A stretch of 64,000 nt of DNA from a virus. A program made the translations under genes and the position numbers. Each line of letters opens with the position of its first letter. The first letter of the stretch is position 1. The DNA lies in IMG/VR virus record IMGVR_UViG_3300022751_000016, positions 78,451 to 142,450 of that record; one strand, given 5' to 3'. The notes below the pieces were generated by a model. It searched no databases and was not told the DNA's origin. It saw only the letters and a list, made by a program, of their open reading frames with translations. Positions 50,627-61,600 of the stretch are shown here, one piece after another.

Positions 50627-50657
50627 TAAAGATAATTATAATAAACTGTTATCTAAA
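50627..50657 (-). promoter_or_regulatory. Weak promoter-like element before the endonuclease
   Basis: Minus strand: TTTA (50,657-50,654), a 19-base spacer, TATCTTTA (50,634-50,627). Both boxes have one mismatch to the consensus. It overlaps the terminator side and might drive the endonuclease and genes after it. Confidence 0.35.
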
Positions 50658-50662
50658 ATTGG

Positions 50663-53608
50663 TTATTTTTTCTGTGACTTCAAATCTTTCGCTATTTGTT
50701 TTTGTCTTGTTTCTGGTAATTTATTTATATCTACGTATTGTGTAGCTGGACTTCCCATAGTAGGTGTGCTTATGATATTAGAATTACTGTCTACAAAATT
50801 CACTTGACCATTATTGATTTTATATTTGTCAAATAATTGATTGTAAGCGTTTATTTTATTACGTTCTAATTCTGCTAATTGTCCTTGTTCATTATACTTA
50901 TTAAAATAATTTTGCAAGCTTTGTTCATAAGCATTTTGTCCACCAAACACCTGATTTTGGTAATCTTGTCTAAACTGTTGGTTAGTGATGTCAGCTTTGA
51001 AATCTAAATTAGCTTGTTGTAATCTCGCTGCATTTTCTGCTTGTTGATTAGCCACTTCTGCTTGTGAAATCGCTTGATTTGCTACAGATTGATTTTGAGC
51101 AAAACTTGCTGCTAACATTGCCGCTCTTTGAGAATCAGGTAAAAATCCTAATTGTTCTTGTGTTGCAATGCTTTGTCTGGCTAATTCAACCAAATTAGGT
51201 TCTACTGTTGTTTTAACAAAATCTGTTCTAACATTTGGTGCTTGCACTCCTGCCAACATTACAGGCTGAACTGCTGATGGTTGCATATACAAAGGTTGAA
51301 ATCTGAAATTGTTTTCACCTAATTGTCTTGCTGTTGGTTCTTTTTGAGGCGCATTATTTGCGACATCTGCTATTGTAGGCTCTACAATATTTGGCGTTGG
51401 TAAAACTGCTGAAGTGGTTATTTGATTTGCATTATCTCCAATTACAGGTTGTAATTCTGAACCAATTGGTGCTAAAACTCCTCTCCAATCGTACTTCTCA
51501 TCATTGAATTGGTCTAACCAGAATTGATTGTTTAATTCACTTCCTAAAACACCTTTCAAAGCTTCTTTTTCTTGTGGAGTATATTGAGAAGCTTGTTTAT
51601 TAGCTTCTATTCCCGCCTGTTTAAATGCATCAGGATATTGATTTTTTATAATTTCAACACCTTTTGCTGTCATTGGCTGAGTTTGAAAATAGTCCACTAC
51701 TAATTCAGGCTTATTTTCCACCATCCATTTTTGGAGTTTTCCTGCTTCTCTGTTTAAATCTTTGGCTTGTACATCTATGTTTCCTTGATATCCAAAAGCT
51801 TGCATATTTTGAGCCCAATCTCTGAATCTGCTTCTTCTGTCTTCATTAGTGTAACCTCCTTCTTGCATATATTTAGCTTGTAAATCCCCATTCTTTTTTG
51901 GAATTTTTTCTTGTCTGCTAAATACATCTTCAAAAGCTTTACTTCTATAGTCTCTTAAAGGAATTTGCTTATCTTTTATTTCTTGCATTTTACCTGTCAA
52001 GAACTGTGTATTTAATTCTTGTGAGTTTTCATCTGACTCTGAATTAGTAATTACTTTTTCTAGTTGTTCTGTTAATTTAACTTCTTCATCAATTAGCTTT
52101 TCTAATCCTGATTTCTTAGTTATTTTATCTAAAACCGTTGCAAATGTATCTTTTGATGAAATTTTTACATCATATTCTTTTGAGAGTTGTTTCGCGTTGT
52201 CTGCACCTACTTTAGTGAAGTTAGAAATTATTTTAGCGTCTTCTAAATTCATTCCCACTCCTCCGTCTTCATGACTATCACCAACTACTTTTTTAATTTC
52301 CCCTGTCTTATTATCTTTTATATACTCTCCATCCTCTACTTCAACTGTTATTGGTGCGCCATTTGGTTCTTCTACGGCATATTCTCCCGTCAGAGATTCT
52401 GCACCAGAGATTTTTCCTCCTTCTTGTGCTTGTGGAACTTGACTTTGTAGAGCATCCATCATCTGTTGTAGTGAAGCTTGTTGTTGCTCTGGACGCATTT
52501 GTTGAAGCTGAGCTACTATTGCTTGCGGGTCTTGTTGTGTGAGCTGTGAAAATGCTTGTATTATTTCTTCTGGTGATGGAGATTGCGAACCCATTTCTCC
52601 TCCCTCTTGAAACATAGCTACTTGTCTTTGTTTAGGTCTTGGTGCACCTACATAAGTCATGTATTCAGGAGATTGTTGATATCCTTCCCATTGACTATAA
52701 GGAACTGTTGTATAATCTCTACCTTGTACAGGCTCTTGTTTACCTACAAACCATTCGGGTTTTTGAGTTCTCCAAACTTTTCTGTCAGTGAATTGTCCAT
52801 CTGAAGTGATATCTCTAATAGGTAGTTTTGAATAATCTGTTTGTGCAGGTTGTTGAGCTGCTCTTTGTGCCGATTGTCTGTCAAATTCTTCTTCAGTTAC
52901 AAAATATCCCGACTTGCCAAATTCAGGTGTAATTTGCATTCCTCCAAATAGGTTATTAGTATTTATGTCATTCACTTGCGCATCTGTTAGAGGTCTTTGA
53001 ATAGTTCCTCCTTCTTGAGCATAAACAGGTTTTCTCCAGTCCGTGTATTGATTTTGTTGGTATTGGTTGGCGGCATACTGATTAGCTTTACCTGCTGAAT
53101 AAGATGATAAGCCTTCTCTTAGCATTCCTAGTCCTGCTTTACTCAATCCTAATACACCGCTTGTGGTATTTCCTCTACCAAGATTATAAAGCCCATATTG
53201 TAGAGCAGCTTGATTTTCTATTCCACCATCAGGCGTATTTGTAATATTAGCGTCTACCCAATTTCTATAACCGTTTGTTTGAGTCTCGTCATTGTATGTT
53301 TGTGGTGTGTATCCTATATTAGTTTCTACATTACCCTGTATATTTTCAGGAAGTGGATTTCTATTTGCCCAATTTTGACCAAATGCTAAATTTTGTTCAG
53401 CAATAGCTTGATTAGATAACTGTCCCATTCCATTACCAAATCCATAATTATTTTCTTGCAAATTAGGAGTGTACCCTATGTTTTCAGGTACTTGGTATCC
53501 CAGAGCTTGTTGCTGAAAATTAAAAGGATTTATGTTCATTCCAAATTGAGCTTTTGGTACGTAGTTTTGAAATGCTTTTTTTATTTGTTCTTCTTGCTTA
53601 TTTTTCAT
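50663..53608 (-). CDS. Virion protein with QEGG motifs (981 aa)
   Basis: Gln- and Asn-rich over most of its length, with QEGG at residues 198-201, 334-337, 395-398 and 582-585, each at the end of a proline-rich segment. Residues about 420-465 (VEVEDGEYIKDNKTGEIKKVVG, then SHEDGGV) match a domain of Bacteroidota phage structural proteins. Gly/Gln-rich surrounding sequence suggests a flexible, possibly proteolytically processed protein. Part of the late operon; its start overlaps the transglycosylase gene by four bases. Confidence 0.65.
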   Translation of the reverse strand: MKNKQEEQIKKAFQNYVPKAQFGMNINPFNFQQQALGYQVPENIGYTPNLQENNYGFGNGMGQLSNQAIAEQNLAFGQNWANRNPLPENIQGNVETNIGYTPQTYNDETQTNGYRNWVDANITNTPDGGIENQAALQYGLYNLGRGNTTSGVLGLSKAGLGMLREGLSSYSAGKANQYAANQYQQNQYTDWRKPVYAQEGGTIQRPLTDAQVNDINTNNLFGGMQITPEFGKSGYFVTEEEFDRQSAQRAAQQPAQTDYSKLPIRDITSDGQFTDRKVWRTQKPEWFVGKQEPVQGRDYTTVPYSQWEGYQQSPEYMTYVGAPRPKQRQVAMFQEGGEMGSQSPSPEEIIQAFSQLTQQDPQAIVAQLQQMRPEQQQASLQQMMDALQSQVPQAQEGGKISGAESLTGEYAVEEPNGAPITVEVEDGEYIKDNKTGEIKKVVGDSHEDGGVGMNLEDAKIISNFTKVGADNAKQLSKEYDVKISSKDTFATVLDKITKKSGLEKLIDEEVKLTEQLEKVITNSESDENSQELNTQFLTGKMQEIKDKQIPLRDYRSKAFEDVFSRQEKIPKKNGDLQAKYMQEGGYTNEDRRSRFRDWAQNMQAFGYQGNIDVQAKDLNREAGKLQKWMVENKPELVVDYFQTQPMTAKGVEIIKNQYPDAFKQAGIEANKQASQYTPQEKEALKGVLGSELNNQFWLDQFNDEKYDWRGVLAPIGSELQPVIGDNANQITTSAVLPTPNIVEPTIADVANNAPQKEPTARQLGENNFRFQPLYMQPSAVQPVMLAGVQAPNVRTDFVKTTVEPNLVELARQSIATQEQLGFLPDSQRAAMLAASFAQNQSVANQAISQAEVANQQAENAARLQQANLDFKADITNQQFRQDYQNQVFGGQNAYEQSLQNYFNKYNEQGQLAELERNKINAYNQLFDKYKINNGQVNFVDSNSNIISTPTMGSPATQYVDINKLPETRQKQIAKDLKSQKK

Positions 53609-54669
53609 TTAAAATATTCTTGTAAATTTATAGGGAATTCTGTAAATTTTGTTGCCTGTGGAAAATAATGCTCTCCTGTGTTTGGTAGTATTATCTGAGG
53701 TTCGCCTACGTCAGGAATAGTTAATAAAGGTATGTTTCCATAACCTTCTGTACTCATCGTATTGCCCTGTATTTCTGTAGGTTGCCAAGGAAAGTTTATT
53801 TGTCCTCTTTGACTTTTTATAATTCCACCTCCTCTGGCAATTGGAGCGTCTACGAAATTAGAAACTTCTACAAAAGTTTGTTCTATGCTTTTTTGAGTAG
53901 GAGCTGTTTGTTGCATTTGTGGTGCATTAAACTGTTGAGATATATTATTTCTTTGCTGATTCACCATTTCATCAATTAAATTCAACTCATTAGTTCTCTC
54001 AGTCAATATTTTCTCTGCTTCGACTTCTTTAGGAGTATCTTCTGATTTTGCAAAGGTAGTTCCTTCTTTACTTAAATCAAAATTGATTACTTTTTGTGTA
54101 ATTGGAGATTCTATGTTAATTACTTCTGCAACAGCCTCCACTGGCGGAGTATAAAAATCAGAATCTACTTTCTTTTTACCTCCTTCTATTCTTCTTGTGA
54201 GTTCATTATAAACTTCTTTATTAGTTCTAAGTTGTCCGCTTTTATTTAGAAAAACGCCTTTATTATATTTTAATTCTGCCTCTGTTGGGGTTACTCTCGC
54301 GTCAGGGTTAGATTGCAAAGACCTTAAAAATTTATTAGCTCCTCCCGCTCCTAAAAAGTGAGCAGCATACAATTCTGTACTATTTGGTTTCCTGCCTAAA
54401 GTATTTGTTATAGCTTGTTCATTATCTTTAGTAAATCTTTCTATTACTTTTTGCTGTTTCACTGGGTCATACCTGTCATCTGCTGTGTAATTTAATCCCA
54501 TCTTTTCTGTTACAGCTTTCCAAGTACCTTTTGTAAACTGATAAATTCCTGCCGCACTAGCTCCTTTTTGTGGATTTTTTATACTTTTCCCGCCTGATTC
54601 TGCTTGAGCCAGTTTTGCATAAAATGAAGGGTCTATTTCTCCAACTTGTTTGTACTTTAATAAACTCAT
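53605..54669 (-). CDS. Virion lytic transglycosylase (SLT-like domain)
   Basis: The first 150 residues carry a lytic transglycosylase domain: catalytic Glu24 in AQAESGGK, the ASAAGIYQFTKGTWK segment at 37-51 and ELYAAHFLGAGG at 99-110. The enzyme cuts peptidoglycan glycans, opening a path for DNA injection. The C-terminal half is disordered-like, Gln/Asn-rich, and may be cut or attached to the tail. The gene overlaps its neighbours by four bases each, as part of the late operon. Confidence 0.8.
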   Translation of the reverse strand: MSLLKYKQVGEIDPSFYAKLAQAESGGKSIKNPQKGASAAGIYQFTKGTWKAVTEKMGLNYTADDRYDPVKQQKVIERFTKDNEQAITNTLGRKPNSTELYAAHFLGAGGANKFLRSLQSNPDARVTPTEAELKYNKGVFLNKSGQLRTNKEVYNELTRRIEGGKKKVDSDFYTPPVEAVAEVINIESPITQKVINFDLSKEGTTFAKSEDTPKEVEAEKILTERTNELNLIDEMVNQQRNNISQQFNAPQMQQTAPTQKSIEQTFVEVSNFVDAPIARGGGIIKSQRGQINFPWQPTEIQGNTMSTEGYGNIPLLTIPDVGEPQIILPNTGEHYFPQATKFTEFPINLQEYFK

Positions 54670-55589
54670 ATTTTCTCTTGTTGTACTGTATTCTTTAAAA
54701 TAACCATGTGTTGTGAATCTGTAAACTCCATTCTTAACATAAAATAATTTCCTCTCATTCTCTCTAAATTTGCTTTTCCTTTAAAGGCTACTGCATGTGG
54801 ATTTATTATTTTATTTATTCTCACATTGTCATTATTCCATATTTCAACATTATTATCTTGGTTCTTTACGCGATTAAAGAAATAGTTAAATCTTTGATAT
54901 TCATCACTCACTGTTGAAATAATGTCTTGAGTATTGTCAGCATTAGTTTTAGGGTATTTAGCCGTTTGGGTTAAACTTTTTTCTAATTTAAGGTTTAATC
55001 TTCCTGAATTATTTGTAGAATTATAGACAGTTACTTCTGAAAATCCTATATTTTTATTTACAGCATAATCATACTCATTTTGATATCTTCTAGGTTCTAA
55101 TCCAATTTTAACAGATTCTAATACTTTTGTCACATATTGATTCTTAACAGGTATTTCTGCAATAAAAGGATACTTTTCACCGTAAAAAACACAATAAGAT
55201 TTATTTGTTAATAGATGACTATTCAAAGTTCCTGTCCAAGTGCTGTTTTTAAAGTAATTTAAGCCTGTTTGAAAGTAATTGTTATGGTTTACATAGTAAT
55301 CAGGTTTAAAACTAAAATAACTGCCCCATTGCCCTTCTGTCGGTTTATAAGATACTGTCCAACTAGCTTCTTCAAAATAATCAGTATTATTAAAATCTAT
55401 TTTTGTTTTTATTTGTGTAAACACTGGTTCTACTGAATCTATGCAACTACAAACTATGTTATCATCTATTAAGATTGGTTCGCAATTCTCAGGACAAACT
55501 ACATCGGAGATAATGTCTACACATGTGCATAGAACAATACCTCCTTGTGTTTCTTGTGTACATTCATTATTTTCGCAAGTGCAAGTCAT
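54666..55589 (-). CDS. Cys-rich tail protein (307 aa)
   Basis: The N-terminal 50 residues carry nine cysteines at 3, 5, 10, 21, 23, 32, 36, 47 and 49, in CTC, CTC and CSC groups. The rest is beta-rich with WTVSYKPTEGQWGSYFSFKPDYY near 78-100, a pattern found at the C-terminal side of crAss-like tail muzzle proteins. It is likely a separate subunit of the tail tip. It follows the giant muzzle gene by 13 bases. Confidence 0.65.
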   Translation of the reverse strand: MTCTCENNECTQETQGGIVLCTCVDIISDVVCPENCEPILIDDNIVCSCIDSVEPVFTQIKTKIDFNNTDYFEEASWTVSYKPTEGQWGSYFSFKPDYYVNHNNYFQTGLNYFKNSTWTGTLNSHLLTNKSYCVFYGEKYPFIAEIPVKNQYVTKVLESVKIGLEPRRYQNEYDYAVNKNIGFSEVTVYNSTNNSGRLNLKLEKSLTQTAKYPKTNADNTQDIISTVSDEYQRFNYFFNRVKNQDNNVEIWNNDNVRINKIINPHAVAFKGKANLERMRGNYFMLRMEFTDSQHMVILKNTVQQEKI

Positions 55590-55602
55590 CTTATTTTATT
55601 TT

Positions 55603-58600
55603 TTATTCGCATATTTCATCTAAAGCGGTAATAATTTGTGTAACTCCTCCGTTAGCAATCACACCTCCTGTAACTGTTGCTAAATTCTGTAATATAGGTT
55701 TAGTTGTAGAATTAACATTTAATAACATTACCTTAATTCCTTTGTCTATACAACTTTGTGTTATTGCAGCTATCTCTCCTGTAACGCTTTCATTAGTTTC
55801 TGCATCTGTTGCTATAATTACTAATTTAGATACTGTTGGTCTAAATGCACCAGCTATATCAAAATCTACAACTCTGGTTAAGCCGTATGTTGCAGGTTCT
55901 GGAGTATCTCCACCACTACCTAGCGGGAAAAAGGAGGTGTTTAAAACATCCAATTGACCACCAAAACTTAGTTCATTATTCAAATCAAATTTTTCAACTG
56001 TTGTAATGTACTTATACAGTTCATTTCCTATTGTTGACTTATAGATATGTTTTTGGTCGGATGGTAAGCTTGTATAACCTCCTGATGCTCCGTAGTTACT
56101 AGGAATAGCATCGGTATTCTCATCAAAAAGAGTTAATGATAATCTGTAATCTCCCTCTGATTTTTCTACAATTTTAGCTACAATTGTTGAGATGTTTGTT
56201 TTTAAACTATTAATTGTAGTTCCCATACTTCCTGTATAGTCCATTAAGAATGCTACGTCCATACCTGCATTACATGGAATAAAAGTGCTTTCAACTTTAA
56301 CTACTACATTCACTGGTTCTCCCATACAATCTCCTAATGTTGGTGTAATTATGTAAGTGGATGTTCCCTCTCCTGTAATTACTTGATTAATTGTACTTCC
56401 TGTTCCTGATACAGCTCCTGTTGTTCCTGAATTATTCACCGTCCATGAGAAAGTTGTACCTGTTTGTTCACTAGTTAATTCTATAATTGCCGCACTTCCA
56501 CTTTCAATTGTTAAACTGGTTGGAGTTACTACTAAATTTGGTGTTTCATTAACTGTTACTACTACATTAGTTGGAGTACCTTCACAACCACTCTCTATTT
56601 CAAATGGCGTCACTGTATAAACTACTGTTCCTCTTCCTATTAAAGTTTGATTTATACTCATTCCACTTCCAGATGTTGCTCCTGTTACTCCATCTTGAAC
56701 TGCTGTCCAATTAAATGATACTCCTGTTGATGTACTTGTTAATTCTATTCCAGTTTCTGCTCCACTACATACTATTTGCGATGGAGTTGTGACATCTGCT
56801 GTACATGTACACTCTGCTTCTGTCACTGTAGTTAAGGTACAGGTTTGTGCTTCGCTGTCATAGATATAACCGTCTGGGCATAAAGGTGGTGTCAATACTG
56901 TGCGTTCACACATATTAGTGATTCCGTTATATGTATATCCGTCTGGGCATGTCACTCCTTCTTCGCCGCAATCTGTATAAAATCCGTCCTCTTCTGAATA
57001 CTTTAGACAATCTGTATTTTTTACAATATAGTCCTTTTTAGTTATGAACACTCTATCGAAGCGAGCATCCCAACCCATAGATATGCCAATACCTTTAAAT
57101 TTATTATCTATATCTATATCAGGAAATGTTCTTAATATTTTGAATGGTAATTGTTCTCTAAACCAATTTTTTAATCCACTATCTCTTCCACCAATAACAT
57201 CTGATATAGGTTGTAAATCTCTTCCATTTTGGTCTAATTGGAATATTTTCCCTCTCTTAGCATCCACTGTAAAATGTCCGTAAGGTGTGCTAGACATGTC
57301 TGTATGCTGTGTTCCTGCGAATCCTAAATCTGTAGCTTTGAAGTCAATTGGTCTTTTTGTAAATATTCCACCTGTACCTATTTCTACTAAGCTTGGAGAC
57401 AATTCATTAGCTAAATTATCCACTGCATTAAATAACACTTGTTGATTTTCAAATCTCCCTAATATTTGAGCTGATTCTAAGTCTCTAAGGCTTATTAGCT
57501 TACCATATTTTTTAGGGAATTCATATCTATCTAATGGTCTATAAATCAACCAAGGGTCAACTAAATCATTCTCTGAGTTATCGGGTAGCGAATATATCAC
57601 TCCATTTTCGGAATCATCTTTCTTGTCCCAAACTTCTTTCGAATATGTTCTGTCTAAAATAGTGTATGGTGATTTGTAAACAGGTAAGGAATATACATTA
57701 TTATAATAAAAAGTGTTTGGTTCTTTTATTGAAACATTTTTCTCTTGTACCCAATTTAATAAATCTCCTGATTGAGGATAGAATTGGTCTTTAGGTTGTG
57801 TTAATCCATATCTAAAATTGCAGTTTATTTCACTCTCTACTAAGTAATTTGCAATACCATAATAATACAAATAAAACTTAGACGGTTTTTTAATATAGAA
57901 CTGCCCCCTATTAAAACAATCTAGTTCATAATTACTATCAATATCTGGAAATAATGCGCTGGATAAATTATCTCCTCCTCCATTTTCATAATCTACATAA
58001 TACTTAGCTTTTGCTATATTTTGATAGTTAGAATATTTGAAAGGAAGTTTGTCAGGAAGTCCAAAAGCTGTCTTATTGAATAACTGTATTTTTCTTTTAT
58101 AAGTAAATCTAGAAATAAAAACCGTTCCTCCATAAATTACTTCGCATGAATTATCCGTTGATAAATCTGAAAAATAGTTTGTCGTTAACCACTGTATTGA
58201 ATCTATAGTTCCATACTGAGAAGGAAGATAGTTTTTAAGTGTAAAATATGGACTACCTGCATTTCTTATAACTTCTGTATTATCACATCCATTTTGTGAG
58301 GCTATAGTTCTACTACCTGACTCAGAATTTGTTGTATTATTATCATAAAACTTATATGTGTCGTTGTATTCAAACTCGTAATTTCCTAAAGATGTAAAAA
58401 CAGAATTTTCTCTGCTAAAATTATTTATAGAAATAGGTTCTCCTGAATGTTCATCGGTAAATATAAAATTACCTTCTCTTAAATATTTCTTAACAGATAA
58501 AGCTCTCACATAATTTTCTTCATCTTGATTTCTCAAAAACTTGTTATGATATCCTTCCGAAGCAAAAACACTTGCAAATATTTCTGGTGAACCTAAATCT

Positions 58601-61600
58601 CTAATAGTTGTTAGCCACTGTAGTCTATATTTACCTATCCTCATAACAGAGCTTACACCATATCCTGCGGCAGCTATTCCTGCACCTACAGAACCTAAAC
58701 TAGCTCCACTAGATAATCCCGCAACAAACCAAGTTTGAGCTATTAATTCTGATGATTTTATAACTGCTTCTAATACAGCTTCTATTGTTGCCAAAGTGGT
58801 AGCTGTTCTCTTTGCATTATTTGATAAAATAACCCATCTTGAATGCTCTTCAACATCTTGAAAATATCCTCTTGAATTACCTAATTGATACCCTGACAAA
58901 ACCATTTCTGTTGGTAACGCAGGTTTAGAGTATATAAGTTCTGGTGAAATTAATGAAAATTTACTGTTAGAGTTTCCTCCGTTCGGATGCTCTATTAGGT
59001 TATTATTTTCTGTGTGGAGTAAATCTCTCCCTAAATCATTGTGCGGATAATTTGCATAAAATACGTCTTTATTCTTCTCTGTGTATTTGTACATGTCGTA
59101 TCCTAAAGCATTTGTTATAATACTTTTGTTTACAGAGTTATCTCCTTTTAATATTTCAAATCCTGTTATTGTATTTCTTTTTTCTTGCGATATTAAGCTA
59201 TTCCTAACGGCGATATCTAAGAATGTGTTAACTATATTATTACTTAAATGCACACCTAATGGAAAAATCAAAGCCTCTGAAAAATTAACAGTGTTTTGAA
59301 AGTTCATAAAGGGGCTCACCTTATTGTCAGGAAATTTAAAATGTCTGATAGGTTTACATTGTAAATTTGTATCTTCTTTTAAAGTGTAATTTATTCCATT
59401 TTTTGTTTGTACAAAATAATTTTCAAAATCTGTTCTTTGACTGCTTGTTAAATTAACTAAATCGGGACTTTGTATTTTTAACTTTGAAGAGTCATACAAC
59501 TCTGCATTGTCAGGGTATGTTGCCAAACTTTCCCAGTATGCCGATTTTCCACTAGCATAAGGAATAGGGTCACAATCATTTACTTCTGGTAATAAATAAT
59601 CACAATTCGCTACATAAACTTGTCTTTTATCAATTGTTATTCCCTCAAAATCCACAACTACTTGTGAAAATTCTATATCTCTGGTAGCTACAGAAAAACA
59701 TCCACATGGTGGAGCTGTTCTGTAAACTGTATTGTCTGCGCAGTTCTGACGTTGAATCAAAGGTACATCAATAGCTACATAGAAAGAACTTGAAGGAAAT
59801 CCTGCCAAGTCTTCCATTATAAGTAACTCACCAACTGTAGAATCTATTACTTTTGATGTCTGAATTGAAGTAGATACTATTGGAGAAGTTGAAGAACAAC
59901 TGGAATAAAAAGTGTATCTCAACTTATTCATAGCAGGTATATCGTCTATATCATCAGCACAAGTACTAGTTTTAGTAATTTCAAATACTAATTTCTCTCT
60001 GTTATTTCTTTCTATTTTAAACCATACAGCTCCCTTATGTAAATTAGTTTGAAAATCTGTCGCTGCTACAGATATTTTAGGTGTTAATAGTTCTGCAATT
60101 GTTATGCCTCCATAATAATTATTAAAATAAGGTTGAGGAGGAGATGCAGGGTCTAATCCATTAGGTACAACTTGCGCATATATGCAATTTTCATTTACAG
60201 GTATACTTGCTCTAAAATAAGCTTTTTGGTACTGATTGGGGAAAGGAAAATTGTCACAATCCATGTACTGCTCTTCAAAACTGGTATCTCTTTTGTTTAC
60301 TAATCTTCCATCACTGTTAACCTCAGTTCTGTATAAGACGCAATTGTCTGGAGCAAGTGTTGGAATATACTCACTTTGTGATTTTTCTGTGTATATCGAA
60401 TTCTCATTTATTACAGTTCCTATAGAATTGTTAGACGAAATTAATACAGGATTGTCGCACTCTCCTTCAAATAAAGGAGTACAATTATCAGCTATGTATT
60501 CAGAACTTAATGCATTTGCTACTTCAGCTAAATATTTATCTGAGTTAGGGTCTGTAACCTCCTCTAAATTATCGTTTATATAAGATTTTAAATTTGTATA
60601 GTTATCATCTAAAGAAAGTACATAACTATTTTGTGGTATTGTATATACAGGTTCAATTATACAGCTTCTTTCTGTTGATTCTGTTATTATTGTACCTCCT
60701 TCTGTAAAATCTGTACAAACTTTGTCTTGAGTGGCGGTATTATATACTTGCCATCTGTATTTTCTATCTGATTGACTACAATTTGGTGAGTTTTCCCAAA
60801 TAGACTTTAGATTTGTGTCATCTGTTTTTGTTTCACCAGATTCAATGTAAGTTAAATCTTCTAAATCTGTAGATAACGCAGGTCTTGAAACTAATGGAAA
60901 ATTGGAAGAATACCCCCCATCTTTATATAGAAATCTTATAGCATACGGTTGTACTTCATCTCGCATATTACCTTTATACTTAGATGTAGCTATAGCTGAC
61001 TTATATAAATTTTCATTTGCAACAGAACTCTGCCATTGCAGAAAAGCTCCCATTAAATTAACGACTGGTTGTAAATTGTCTTGTTTTTTGGCAGTTAACC
61101 CATATCTAAATAGATAATTATTTGATGAAACTACTCCTCTAGACTTTTCAAATTTAGTTTTTACTGCAAGTAAGTTATCAATAGTTGTTCTAGGCTTTGG
61201 ACTTACAATATCTGAATTAAGATTATTTTGTCCTATAGACGCTGAAGTAGTGTATAATATGGTATCGTCAGTGGTTGGGTGAATTCCTTCTACATAATAT
61301 GACTCTGTATTGGCTAAATTAACTCTTTCTATTACAATTACTTTATAGTACTTAAATCTAACATCTAAGTCTAAAACCTTTATTTTTATAGCAAAGCTAG
61401 TGAGTTGATTTAATTCTTGCTGGGTTAATATGTTATTATTTTCATCAAATATTGAAATAGGGTTTGTAGGTGTGGAATATTGAGTAATCTCATTGCCTGC
61501 AATATCACAATAGGCTATAGAGAAACTATAAGTTCCTTGCTTTAAATTTCCTCCTATTTGTAAAGTTTCTGGCTCTAATTTAGGTATCGTATAGTTTGGA

